A stretch of DNA of 64,000 bases from Roseomonas sp. OT10 (GCF_020991085.1 NZ_CP087719.1:5193001-5257000); one strand, 5' to 3'. Counted from the first letter of the stretch, positions 52,385 to 61,036 are shown. The notes: generated by a model not told the origin, from the letters alone. Numbers and translations are program-made.

Positions 52385-52672
52385 ATGACCGAGGCCTCGG
52401 CGACGGCCCTGCGGCGCAGCGTGGTGGTGCCGAACAGCCGCGGGCTGCACGCCCGCGCCGCCGCCAAGCTGGTGACGCTGGCCGAACGCTTCTCCTGCTG
52501 CGTCAACGTGTCGCATGACGGGCAGAGCGTGCCGGCCTGCTCCATCATGGGGCTGATGATGCTCGGCGCGGGGAAGGGCAGCCGGATCGAGGTCGAGGCG
52601 GACGGATGGGACGCGCGCGAGGCGCTGGACGCGGTGGCCGGCCTGATCGAGGCCGGCTTCCATGAAGACTGA
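52385..52672 (+). CDS. phosphocarrier protein HPr
   Basis: A 95-residue HPr with the active-site histidine H22 in SRGLHARAAAKLV and a second regulatory site S53 in ACSIMGLMML, which fits phosphorylation by the HPrK in the same cluster. It begins after a GGAGGGAGG ribosome-binding site and a 97-base gap following EIIA. Its last 11 bases overlap the start of the enzyme I gene. Confidence 0.95.
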   Translation: MTEASATALRRSVVVPNSRGLHARAAAKLVTLAERFSCCVNVSHDGQSVPACSIMGLMMLGAGKGSRIEVEADGWDAREALDAVAGLIEAGFHED

Positions 52673-54515
52673 CACGAAGGCGGACAGGACCGAGGACCCG
52701 AAGCCGGAGAAGCCGGCCGAGCCGAGGCGCGCCGCGCGCCGGTCGCGCGAGCTGACGGTGCGTGGCCTGCCGATCGCCCCCGGCGTGGCGATAGGCCCGG
52801 TCTACGACACCACCGAGCCGCCGGCCGAGGCGCCGCGCCGCAACGTCAGGGTGGCCGATGTCGAGGGCGAGAAGCAGCGCCTGGCGACCGCCGCCGCGGC
52901 CTCGCGCAAGCAGGTCGCCAAGCTGAAGGCGCGGCTGGGCGTGCTGCCGGAGGAGGCGCAGGAGGAGCTGGCGCCGCTGCTCGACGCCTATGCCATGATG
53001 CTGGGCGAATCCCGCCTGCTGCGCGGCGCCCGCAAGCGCATCGAGACGGAGCTGCTGGCCGCCGAGACGGCCGTGACGGACGAGGCGGAGGCCATCGCCC
53101 AGGCCATCCTGGCGGCCCGGGACGACGACAAGGCGGGGCTGCGCCGCCGCGCCGGCGAGGTGCACGAGATCGCCCGCCGCCTGACGCGCAACCTGACCCA
53201 GGCCGGCTTCCGCTCCTTCAAGGACGTGCCGGAGGGCTCGATCCTGATCGCGGAGGAGCTGACGCCGGCCGATGCCGCGCTGCTCGATCCCACTCGGATC
53301 GCCGGGGTGGCCACCGAGGAGGGCGGCTCGGACGGGCACACCGCCATCATGCTGCGCGCCCTGGGCATCCCCTCCGTGCTCGGTGCGCCCGGCATCACCG
53401 AGGCCGCGAAGCGCGGCGAGGCCTGCGTGCTGGACGGCACCGCCGGGATGGTGGTGCTGCGCCCCGGCGAGAAGGCCCTGGAGGCGGCGCGCGAGGCGCT
53501 GGCCGCCCATGCCAAGGAGCGCAGCAAGCTTGCCAAGCTGCGCCGCCTGCCCGCCGTCACCAGCGACGGGGAGGAGGTGGACCTCCAGGCCAACCTGGAG
53601 ATCCCGGCCGAGCTGCCGCTGATCGCCCAGTCCGGCGCGCACGGCATCGGCCTGCTGCGCACGGAGTTCCTGTTCCTCAACCGCGACACCCTGCCGGACG
53701 AGGAGGCGCACTTCACCGCCTATCGCCAGATCGTCGAGGCGGTGGCGGGCGACGGCGTGACCATCCGCGTGCTCGACTGGGGCGGCGAGAAGGACATGGA
53801 GGCGCTGGCCGAGGGCATGGAGCCCACCCATGCCGGCCCCAACCCGGCGCTGGGCCTGCGCGGCATCCGCATGCTGCTCAAGCGGCCGGAGCTGCTGGAG
53901 GTGCAGTTCTCCGCCATCCTGCGCGCCGCAGCGCTGGGTCCGGTGCGCGTCCTGCTGCCCATGGTCACCATCCCCGCCGAGGTGAGCCAGGCGCGCGAGA
54001 TCTACGAGCGCGTCGGCAAGCGCCTGCGCCGGCGCGGCGTGGCCCTGCCGGAGAAGCTGCCGCCGCTGGGCGCGATGATCGAGACCCCGGGCGCGGCGCT
54101 GGCCGCCGACGCCATCGCGCTGGAAGCGGATTTCTTCGCCATCGGCACCAACGACCTGGCCATGTACACCCTGGCGGTGGATCGCGGCGAGGCGGAGGTG
54201 GCGCATCTCTACGACCCGCTGCACCCCGCCGTGCTGCGCCTGATCCAGTTCGCGACCGAGGCCGCGCTGCGCCTGCGCATGCCCGTCTCCGTCTGCGGCG
54301 AGATGGCAGGCAACCCGCGCCTCGTCCCCCTGCTGCTGGGCCTGGGACTGCGCAGCCTGTCGATGAACGCCTCCGCCGTGCCCCGCGCCAAGCAGGCGGT
54401 GCGCAGCCTGACCATCGACGACTGCGCCCGCTTCGCCCGCCGGGTGATGGAGCAATCCGACCCGAAGCGTATCCAGGAGCTGGTGATGGGCTTCGAAAGC
54501 GGCGCCAGAGGCTGA
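52662..54515 (+). CDS. ptsI: PTS enzyme I (PEP-protein phosphotransferase)
   Basis: A 617-residue enzyme I that transfers phosphate from PEP to HPr. The active histidine is H226 in GGSDGHTAIMLRALGIP. Later motifs are LLRTEFLFLNRD, ALGLRGIRMLL and the PEP-binding GTNDLAMYTLAVDRG. There is no GAF domain, so it is ordinary EI rather than PtsP. About 40 extra charged residues lead the N terminus, explaining the length over the usual 575. The TGA stop at 54513-54515 is the start of repeat element F. Confidence 0.96.
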   Translation: MKTDTKADRTEDPKPEKPAEPRRAARRSRELTVRGLPIAPGVAIGPVYDTTEPPAEAPRRNVRVADVEGEKQRLATAAAASRKQVAKLKARLGVLPEEAQEELAPLLDAYAMMLGESRLLRGARKRIETELLAAETAVTDEAEAIAQAILAARDDDKAGLRRRAGEVHEIARRLTRNLTQAGFRSFKDVPEGSILIAEELTPADAALLDPTRIAGVATEEGGSDGHTAIMLRALGIPSVLGAPGITEAAKRGEACVLDGTAGMVVLRPGEKALEAAREALAAHAKERSKLAKLRRLPAVTSDGEEVDLQANLEIPAELPLIAQSGAHGIGLLRTEFLFLNRDTLPDEEAHFTAYRQIVEAVAGDGVTIRVLDWGGEKDMEALAEGMEPTHAGPNPALGLRGIRMLLKRPELLEVQFSAILRAAALGPVRVLLPMVTIPAEVSQAREIYERVGKRLRRRGVALPEKLPPLGAMIETPGAALAADAIALEADFFAIGTNDLAMYTLAVDRGEAEVAHLYDPLHPAVLRLIQFATEAALRLRMPVSVCGEMAGNPRLVPLLLGLGLRSLSMNASAVPRAKQAVRSLTIDDCARFARRVMEQSDPKRIQELVMGFESGARG

Positions 54516-54931
54516 TACGCGCGGCGTGGTGCTCTGACGTCTGCCGGATTGGCGCCCTTGGCCCGGGGGCAAGGCGCTGCCTCGCCCCCGATACCCCCAC
54601 TCCGCCAGGACCCTGCGGGCCCTGGACCCGATCAGCGCTGCCGCGGGACAGCCTGCGACGGGGTCGAGACGCCGAGGAGCCATGCTCCTCGGCGGGACCG
54701 GCCGCCGCCCTCGCTGACGCCTTCTGAGCTTTTTCGGAGTCCCGCCTGTCTGCGCTCCGTCAGGGTTCAGCCCGGAGGCTGACGGCCACCGCGTAGAGCC
54801 AGACTCCCAGCGGGGACCGGGGCCCGCTTGTGGCCCCGGCAGGGGAGGGTCTGGGAGGGGACGGCGTCCCCTCCCGGTCCGACGCCCGAACACCACAGCA
54901 CGACAGTTCACGACATCCCGCCGTCCGGGTG
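54513..54931 (-). repeat. intergenic repeat element, full copy F (419 bp)
   Basis: This copy fills the gap between ptsI and the KAP gene in reverse orientation to copies B and C. The left end TGATACGCGCGGCGTGGTG overlaps the ptsI stop codon and the right end is an imperfect inverted copy at 54913-54931. In between are a GGGGGCAAGGC/GCCTCGCCCCC hairpin near 54565-54590, the CCAGGACCC..CCCTGG palindrome near 54604-54627, arms GCCGAGGAGC (54671-54680) and GCTCCTCGGC (54684-54693), CCGCCTGTCTGCGC, a CCGGGGCC/GGCCCCGG hairpin near 54817-54839, and GGGAGGGGAC/GTCCCCTCCC near 54853-54875. No credible ORF is present. Confidence 0.85.
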
Positions 54932-54989
54932 ACGACCGGCACCTGGGCGTGGGCTTCCGGTGGGGGCTGCATTTCGTTACGTCTTGCGG

Positions 54990-57900
54990 ATGGAAGCCGC
55001 CGAGAGCGCCGGCCCGCCGGCCGGCTTCGTGCACACCGTCGCCGCCATCGCCGGCCGGGAGCCCTCGGCCGAGGCGGTGTTCCTGCTGCGGCTGGCCACG
55101 CATCTGGGCGCCGCCACGGCGGCCGGGCGTGGCATTGCCCCCGAGGCGCCGGCCCACTGGCGCAGCCTGCTGGCGGCTGCCCTGCTGGCGCCCGACCCGG
55201 CGAGCCGCTGGCTGCAGCAGATGCGCCATGCCTTCGACCTGGAGGAGCTGTGGCCCGCCCCGGCGGCCCGGGCGCGGGCTCTGCGCCTGGCGGGGGAGGG
55301 GGCGGCGGAGCCTGCGGGCATCGGAAGCGAGGCGCGCTGGTTCAGCTGGTCCGCGGAGGCCCAGATCCGGGATGCCGGCCTCATGGCCGCCCCGGCCGTG
55401 GCCGCCTGGGCCGAAGCCGGGCCCGGCCCCGCCCCGAATGCGGTCCTCCAGCCGATGCACCTGATCGGTGCCGCCATCCTGACGCCGGTGCAACGGCATG
55501 GCGACGATCCGGCGATCGGACGAGGGAACCGGGCACGCCAGGCCGCGCTGCGCGCGCATGTCGCCGGCTGGCTGGCCGATGCAGCCTTCGCCCTGGACCG
55601 GGTGTGGGACGACGCAATCCGCTCCGCCCTGTCCGATGCCGATCTTGCGGCGCCGGACCTGCCCCCGGCGCTGGCCGCGGCCCTGGAGGCCGTGGAGGGG
55701 GATAAGTTCCGCTCCTGGCTCGCGCGCATCGCCTATGCCACCTCGCCGGAACGGCATCCGGACCTCGGGACCTGGCGGGCGGCCGGCCCGCTCGGCCGGC
55801 TGCTGCTGGGCCGCGTGGCGCGCAGCGACCGGGCTGCCCAACCCGAATGGGAGCCCTGGCTCGACCTGCTCGAGGAGGCGTCCGGTGGGGTGCAGGCGGG
55901 GGAGTTGCCGGCCGGGGGCGGGCTGCTGGCCGGCCAGGGCCACACGCTCCTGGCCCGCGCCATGGCCCTGGCCGCCCGCGTGCACCGGGCCGGGGAGCCG
56001 CCGCTGACACTCGGCCTGCACCATCTGGTCGGCGCGGCCTTCGCCCCCGAGGAGGCCGACCTTCCCCCCGCCGTCATGCCCTTCCCCGCCTTCCGCCGCG
56101 GGCTGTCCCAGGCCGGCTGCCAGTCGATCCGCCGCCGCTTCCTCGGGCTGGTGCAGCAGCACCACGCCGGCCCCGGCCGCCCCGAGCGGCGCAGCGCCTG
56201 GACGGACCTGATCCTCGGCGAGCGGCTGGTCACCACGCGCATCGCCACCGACCTGCGGCCGCAGGAGGACCTGCTCGGCTTCCGCCGCTACGCCAACGCC
56301 TTCGCCAGCGTCATCGCCGACGACGACGTGCAGCCGCCGCTGGCCATCGGGCTCTTCGGCCCCTGGGGCAGCGGCAAGTCGGCGATGATCGACATGATCG
56401 ACGCCGCGCTGGGCGAGATCGACGCCCGCGCGGCGCTGGACGAGGAGCCGCGCTTCTGCCGCGGCATCATCCGCGTCACCTTCAACGCTTGGCACTATGC
56501 CGAGACCAACCTCTGGGCCTCGCTCTTCGTCCGCATCCTGGAGGAGATGTCGCGCCACCTGCGGCAGGAGGCGCCACCGGACGCCCAGGACGCGCGCGAC
56601 CGCAGCCTGCGCGCGCTCGACGCGGCGCGCGAGGCCCAGCGGCAGGCGGAGGCGGCGGTGGCGGCCGCCGAGCTGGACGCCGCGCGCGCCCGCGAGGAAG
56701 AGGCGCGGGCGGAGGCCGCGCTCTCCGCCGCCCGGCGTGCCGAGGCGGAGGCCGAGGCCGCCCGCACCCGCGCGCGGGAGGAGGCGCAGGCGGCGGCGGC
56801 CAGCCGGATCGACGCGCTGGACCTGGCCCGGGATGCGGGGGCGCTGCTGGACGCCTTCGGCCATCCCTCGCTGGTCCGGCTCGCCGGGGCAGAGGGCGAG
56901 CGGCTGGAGGCGCTGCTGCGGGAGCAGGAGCAGGAACTCGCCGGCGCGGTGCAGGCGCTGGAGGGGCTGGCGGGGCCGTTCGGCCGGCTGCGCGCCATCC
57001 TCGGGTGGAACCGGCCGTTCCTGCTGGCCCTGCTTCTGGCCGGCGCCGCAGCGGCCCTCGCGGCGGCCTGCCTGTGGCTGCTGGACCGCTACGGCGTGCT
57101 GCAGGCGGCGGCGGGCGCGATCCTCTCCATCCTGGGCGGGCTGGCGGCCCTGGCCCCGCTGTGGAGGCGCAGCCACGCCCTGCTGGCACGGGCGCCGGCG
57201 CTGATGGGGCGGCTGGCCGAGGCCGCGGAGCAGGTGAAGAGCCGGGCCAAGGCCCGGGCGGAGGCCGAGACGCGGGCCCGCCACGCCGCGGAGACGGCCC
57301 GGGCCGAGCGCGAGAAGGCGGAGACGGCGGCCGCGCTGACCCAGGCCGAGGCCGGCGCCGCCCGTGCCGCCGAGGCCGCCCGCAACGTCGCGGCGGCGCG
57401 CGCCCGGGCGGAGGCGGCGCGGCAGGCGGTGGCGGCGGCGGAGGAGCGCATGGCGGCGCTGGCGCCCGAGCGGCTGCTCAGCCGCTTTCTCGCCGACCGG
57501 GCGGCGAGCGAGGAGTACGGCCGCCACCTGGGCCTGCCCACCCGCATCCGGCGCGACCTGGACGACCTGCGCGGCTACCTGGCCGACCTCGCCCGGGATG
57601 GCGCCGCCACCCGCCGCGCCGACCGGGTGGTGCTGTTCATCGACGACCTGGACCGCTGCCCCCCGGGTGTGGTGGTGAAGGTGCTGGAGGCGGTGCACGT
57701 CCTGCTCGCCTCCAACCTCTTCGTCGTGGTGGTGGGCGTCGACGTGCGCTGGCTGCGCAAGGCGCTGGAGACGCACCATGCCGGGCAGTTCGGCGCCGGC
57801 GGGCCGCTCGATCCCGGCGAGTTCCTGGAGAAGATCTTCCAGGTTCCCTTCTGGGTGCCGGCCATGTCCGGGGCGGGGCGGCGCGCCGTGCTGGAGGCGG

Positions 57901-58463
57901 CGCTGCCGGAGATGCAGCGCACCGGCACCGGCCTGTCCGATGGCCCCGGCGCCGCGCCATCCCCCGGGCCAGGGAGCGCGGCTGCCCCACCCGCCGGTCC
58001 GGCCGAGCCGGTGGCCGCCACGGCGGTCGCGGAGGCGATGGCGCCGTTGCCGACCCTCGACCCCGTGCGGCTGCGCCCCGCCGAGCAGGCGGCGCTGCTG
58101 CGCTGGGGCGCCCTGGCGGGGGGGACGCCGCGCCGGCTGAAGCGCTTCGCCCGCTCCTATCTGATCCTGCGCGCCAGCCTGCCGCCGGCCGAGCGCGAGG
58201 CCTTCCTGGACGGGGCCGCCTACGAGGATGTCGCCCGGCTGCTGGCCTTCAACTGCGCCGGGCCGGAGCTCTGGCCGCGCCTGGCCGCCTTCGTCGCCAG
58301 TGCCGCCGACGGCGCGTCCTGGCCCGGCGAGTGGGAGGAGCTGGGCCCCGCCTGGCATGCCTTCTTCGGGCGGGAGACCGACCCGCCCACCCCCGCCGCC
58401 TGCCGCCCCTGGCTGGCGGAGGTGCAGCGCTTCGGCTTCGCCGCCGGGCAGGAGGCCGGGTAG
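54990..58463 (+). CDS. KAP-family membrane P-loop NTPase
   Basis: A 1157-residue protein of the KAP family of STAND-like NTPases. Walker A GPWGSGKS is at about residues 457-464. Walker B is LFIDDLDRCPP near 883-893, in the classic KAP context followed by VVKVLEAVHVLLASNLFVVV. Between them lie long Ala/Glu/Arg-rich coiled coils (about 540-610 and 750-830) and two hydrophobic segments (about 675-700 and 708-726), the KAP layout of membrane spans inserted in the P-loop domain. The first 440 residues are alpha-helical and unassigned, with two similar motifs, MHLIGAAIL and LHHLVGAAF. ATG 54990 is preferred; GTG 54960 in frame adds ten residues. KAP proteins include the phage-exclusion protein PifA, so a defence or stress role is possible but unproven. 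Confidence 0.85.
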   Translation: MEAAESAGPPAGFVHTVAAIAGREPSAEAVFLLRLATHLGAATAAGRGIAPEAPAHWRSLLAAALLAPDPASRWLQQMRHAFDLEELWPAPAARARALRLAGEGAAEPAGIGSEARWFSWSAEAQIRDAGLMAAPAVAAWAEAGPGPAPNAVLQPMHLIGAAILTPVQRHGDDPAIGRGNRARQAALRAHVAGWLADAAFALDRVWDDAIRSALSDADLAAPDLPPALAAALEAVEGDKFRSWLARIAYATSPERHPDLGTWRAAGPLGRLLLGRVARSDRAAQPEWEPWLDLLEEASGGVQAGELPAGGGLLAGQGHTLLARAMALAARVHRAGEPPLTLGLHHLVGAAFAPEEADLPPAVMPFPAFRRGLSQAGCQSIRRRFLGLVQQHHAGPGRPERRSAWTDLILGERLVTTRIATDLRPQEDLLGFRRYANAFASVIADDDVQPPLAIGLFGPWGSGKSAMIDMIDAALGEIDARAALDEEPRFCRGIIRVTFNAWHYAETNLWASLFVRILEEMSRHLRQEAPPDAQDARDRSLRALDAAREAQRQAEAAVAAAELDAARAREEEARAEAALSAARRAEAEAEAARTRAREEAQAAAASRIDALDLARDAGALLDAFGHPSLVRLAGAEGERLEALLREQEQELAGAVQALEGLAGPFGRLRAILGWNRPFLLALLLAGAAAALAAACLWLLDRYGVLQAAAGAILSILGGLAALAPLWRRSHALLARAPALMGRLAEAAEQVKSRAKARAEAETRARHAAETARAEREKAETAAALTQAEAGAARAAEAARNVAAARARAEAARQAVAAAEERMAALAPERLLSRFLADRAASEEYGRHLGLPTRIRRDLDDLRGYLADLARDGAATRRADRVVLFIDDLDRCPPGVVVKVLEAVHVLLASNLFVVVVGVDVRWLRKALETHHAGQFGAGGPLDPGEFLEKIFQVPFWVPAMSGAGRRAVLEAALPEMQRTGTGLSDGPGAAPSPGPGSAAAPPAGPAEPVAATAVAEAMAPLPTLDPVRLRPAEQAALLRWGALAGGTPRRLKRFARSYLILRASLPPAEREAFLDGAAYEDVARLLAFNCAGPELWPRLAAFVASAADGASWPGEWEELGPAWHAFFGRETDPPTPAACRPWLAEVQRFGFAAGQEAG

Positions 58464-58466
58464 GCG

Positions 58467-58535
58467 ATCGCCGCTCCGCGTCCGGCGTCACGCCGGCCCC
58501 CGGGGGAGGCGCGACGCCGGCCGCAGAGCGGCGAT
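58467..58535. terminator. large inverted repeat between convergent genes
   Basis: Arms at 58467-58489 and 58513-58535 are 23 bases long with two mismatches (outer part ATCGCCGCTC / GAGCGGCGAT, inner part CCGGCGTC / GACGCCGG). The 23-base loop contains its own CCCCCGGGGG palindrome. It starts four bases after the KAP stop and ends 38 bases before the aldolase stop, so it is probably a bidirectional terminator without a T run. Confidence 0.65.
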
Positions 58536-58572
58536 GGTGGAGCCTTTTCTCCGGGGCGCCCGGCCGATCCGG

Positions 58573-59361
58573 TCAGTCGGCGAAGTCGGGCTCGTGCCGG
58601 GCCAGGATGCGCTTGATGCTGTCCAGGTGCAGCCGGGCGCTTTCCGCATCGCCGGCGCGCATCTGGGCCGCGGTGGCGCGCGCCACCGCCTCCGGCACGG
58701 CGGCCAGGCGCCGGCCGGTGGAGAGGGCGAGGCGCTGCGCCTCCGCGGCGCGCTCCAGGTAATAGAGGTCGTCCCAGGCCTCGGCGATGGACGGACCCAC
58801 CACCATCACGCCGTGGTTGCGCATGAACAGCACGTCCGCCTCGCCCATCGAGGCGGCGATGCGGTCGCCCTCGGCGGCGTCCAGGGCCAGGCCGTTATAG
58901 GCCTCGTCCAGCGCGACGCGGCCGAGGAACTTCAGCGCCGTCTGCCCGGCGAAGTCCAGCGGCGGCCCCTCGGTCATGGCGAGCGCCGTGGCGTTGGGCA
59001 TGTGGGTGTGGAAGGCGGCGGCGGCGCGCGGGTGGCGCATGTGCAGGCGCGCGTGGATGTAGAAGGCGGTCGCCTCCGGCTCGCCCTCGCCCTCGACGAC
59101 ATTGCCGTGGAAGTCGCAGACGAGGAGGGAGGAGGCGGTGACCTCGGCGAAGGCGAGGCCGTAGGGGTTCACCAGCATCAGGTCGTCGCGCCCGGGCACC
59201 AGGGCGGAGAAGTGGTTGCAGATGCCTTCGCTGAGCCCCAGCCGGGCGGCCATGCGGAAGCAGGCGGCCAGGTCGATCCGCGCCTGCCGCACCGCCGCGG
59301 CGTCGAGGCCGCTGTTGCGCAGGATGGAGGGCGCGCCGCGCTCGGTCAGGGGATGGGCCAT
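58573..59361 (-). CDS. class II aldolase/adducin-family protein
   Basis: A 262-residue member of the class II aldolase/adducin family. Zinc ligands are expected in HTHMPNATAL (two histidines) and MRNHGVMVVG (one histidine), with GICNHFSALVPG near residue 46 providing the phosphate loop. Members act on sugar phosphates (for example fuculose phosphate) or as decarboxylases; the substrate is not clear from context. It stands alone, divergent from the VOC gene. Confidence 0.88.
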   Translation of the reverse strand: MAHPLTERGAPSILRNSGLDAAAVRQARIDLAACFRMAARLGLSEGICNHFSALVPGRDDLMLVNPYGLAFAEVTASSLLVCDFHGNVVEGEGEPEATAFYIHARLHMRHPRAAAAFHTHMPNATALAMTEGPPLDFAGQTALKFLGRVALDEAYNGLALDAAEGDRIAASMGEADVLFMRNHGVMVVGPSIAEAWDDLYYLERAAEAQRLALSTGRRLAAVPEAVARATAAQMRAGDAESARLHLDSIKRILARHEPDFAD

Positions 59362-59470
59362 GGCGTCCGGTCTCCGTGTCGGGGTGGCGCAGCCTGCAAC
59401 CTTGCAGCAGGGTCGGCGGGCGGCAAGATGCCGGGACCCTTCCGCCCCGCCCCGCAGGAGAGGAGCCGAG

Positions 59471-59896
59471 ATGCCGGACCAGGTGCCGCCGTTGCAGGGC
59501 GTGCTGGAGACCGCCCTCTACGTGGAGGACATGCCCCGCGCCCGCGCCTTCTACGAAGGGGTGATGGGGCTGGCCGCCATGTACGAGGACGAGCGGCTGA
59601 CCGCCTATCCCGTGGGGGGCCGCAGCGCGCTGCTGCTGTTCCGGCGCGACCAGATGAACCGTGCCGAGCACCCGCCGGGCGGCACCATCCCGCCGCATGC
59701 GGGTTCCGGCCCGGTGCACTTCGCCCTGGCCGTCGACCTGCCCGACCTGCCGCGCTGGGAGGCGCACCTGGCCGGGCAGGGGGTGGCGCTGGAGGGTCGC
59801 GTGGACTGGCCGCAGGGTGCGCGCAGCATCTACTTCCGCGACCCGGACGCGCATCTGGTGGAGCTGGTCACGCCCGGACTCTGGGCGATCTACTGA
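59471..59896 (+). CDS. VOC-family (glyoxalase/bleomycin resistance fold) protein
   Basis: A 141-residue vicinal-oxygen-chelate protein with paired beta-alpha-beta-beta-beta modules. ETALYVEDMPRARAFYEGVMGL is the first module opening and VHFALAVDLPDLPRWEAHLAGQG the second; SIYFRDPDAHLVELVTPGLW gives the C-terminal metal-site glutamate. Function ranges from glyoxalase to dioxygenase or antibiotic binding. AGGAGAGGAG lies upstream of ATG 59471. Its last seven bases overlap the convergent tetR stop region. Confidence 0.88.
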   Translation: MPDQVPPLQGVLETALYVEDMPRARAFYEGVMGLAAMYEDERLTAYPVGGRSALLLFRRDQMNRAEHPPGGTIPPHAGSGPVHFALAVDLPDLPRWEAHLAGQGVALEGRVDWPQGARSIYFRDPDAHLVELVTPGLWAIY

Positions 59897-60525
59897 GGGG
59901 GAGGGGCCTCTGCTTCCCATGCGAGCAGAAGGCAGGTGCGGCGCAGGGCGAGGGCCGCCCGGCCGGTCAGCTCCGCCTCCCCTGGCAGCGGGAGGGCGCC
60001 GATGACGCGGCGAAGCTGCCAGTCGCCGAGCAGCAGGGACAGGTAGAGTTCCGCCGCCGCCGCGGCATCCTCGCCCCCCATCTGTCCCGCCGCCTGGGCC
60101 CGGCCGATGACGCCGGCGATCAGCGGCATGACCGTGCCCCGCCCGGCTTCGGCGAGGGTGCGGCCGAGCACGCCGCTCCCGGCCGCATCCGCATCAGCCG
60201 CTGCGGCGCGGTTCAGCGCCATGGCCCGCTCGCCCAGCAGCAGGCGGAGCAGGGCGGGGCCGGCCAGGCCCAGTGCCTCCAGCGGGTCATGGCCGGGGTC
60301 GAGGCCGGCGCGGAGGAGTTCCGCCACCGTCCCGGCATTCGCCGCGACGAGTGCAGCGAACAGGCCCTGCTTGCTGCCGTACCATGCGTAGAGCGTGCCG
60401 TTCGAGGCACCGGCCCGGCGCGCTATGGCCAGCATGGAGGTGCCGGCATAGCCCCGCTCGGACAGCACCGCATAGGCGGCCGCCTCGATCTCCCGGCGGC
60501 GCTCCTCCTGCCGCTCCGCCCGCAT
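59890..60525 (-). CDS. TetR-family transcriptional regulator
   Basis: A 211-residue TetR-type repressor. The HTH occupies residues 10-55 (IEAAAYAVLSERGYAGTSMLAIARRAGASNGTLYAWYGSKQGLF split over this region). The ligand-binding C-terminal domain resembles AcrR-like TetR_C groups. ATG 60525 was chosen because longer forms read through the operator. It is divergent from a small membrane-protein gene across a 126-base spacer with two similar palindromes, so it probably represses that gene and itself. Confidence 0.9.
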   Translation of the reverse strand: MRAERQEERRREIEAAAYAVLSERGYAGTSMLAIARRAGASNGTLYAWYGSKQGLFAALVAANAGTVAELLRAGLDPGHDPLEALGLAGPALLRLLLGERAMALNRAAAADADAAGSGVLGRTLAEAGRGTVMPLIAGVIGRAQAAGQMGGEDAAAAAELYLSLLLGDWQLRRVIGALPLPGEAELTGRAALALRRTCLLLAWEAEAPPPQ

Positions 60526-60546
60526 CCCCCGCCCCCGCGATCCTGC

Positions 60547-60602
60547 TTGACAGGAAAGCGTACAGATATGTACAGAATTTTCAACCGTACATTTGTGTAC
60601 GG
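60547..60602. promoter_or_regulatory. twin TetR operators overlapping promoter
   Basis: Two related inverted repeats were seen: GTACA-GATA-TGTAC at 60560-60573 and CCGTACA-TTTG-TGTACGG at 60585-60602. Both have 4-base spacers and centres 27 bases apart. TTGACA at 60547-60552 could be a -35 box for the membrane-protein gene, so bound repressor would block it. The whole segment is AT-rich for this genome. Confidence 0.75.
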
Positions 60603-60651
60603 TTTCTCGAGAGGGGCCCGCACTGGCGGGCCCCCGGCGAAGGACACCCAC

Positions 60652-61023
60652 ATGCCGACCCGCTCCCTGTCCCATGCAGCCCTGGCGGCGCTGATCGTGC
60701 TGCAGGCCGTGATGCTGGCGGCGCTCTACAGCCGCACGCCGCCCTATCCCCCGGAAAGCGTCCCGCTCTTCGCCCTGGGTCCCTTCCTGGGCGCGGCGCT
60801 TGCCGTGGCCGTGGCGGCCCTCACCCTTGGCGCGGCGACGACGCGCGCGGGGGCGGTTCTCACCGTCCTGGCGGCAGGGCTCGCGCTGGTATCTTTCGGG
60901 CCGCAGAAATGGCTGGACCCCGGCATCGGCCTGATCTGGCCGGCCGTCCTGCTGGGCCAGCTCGCCGCCGGCGCGGCCATGGCCCAGGCCCTGCTGCCCC
61001 GTCGCGGAGCAGCAGGGTCCTGA
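60652..61023 (+). CDS. small membrane protein under TetR control (unknown)
   Basis: A 123-residue hydrophobic protein with about four predicted helices (HAALAALIVLQAVMLAALYS, ALGPFLGAALAVAVAALTLG, GAVLTVLAAGLALVSF, LIWPAVLLGQLAAGAAMAQALL). I do not recognise a family. Its position divergent from tetR and behind twin operators suggests an inducible role, perhaps in membrane stress or drug response. It ends 14 bases before the convergent DUF3126 stop. Confidence 0.7.
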   Translation: MPTRSLSHAALAALIVLQAVMLAALYSRTPPYPPESVPLFALGPFLGAALAVAVAALTLGAATTRAGAVLTVLAAGLALVSFGPQKWLDPGIGLIWPAVLLGQLAAGAAMAQALLPRRGAAGS

Positions 61024-61036
61024 AGGCCAGCCGCGC

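Noticed and set aside
52545-58358. A 1937-codon open frame on the minus strand
   Set aside because: It is antisense to HPr, EI, the repeat element and the KAP gene. Its translation is low-complexity Gly/Arg/Gln/His sequence with no domain, typical of shadow frames in very GC-rich DNA.
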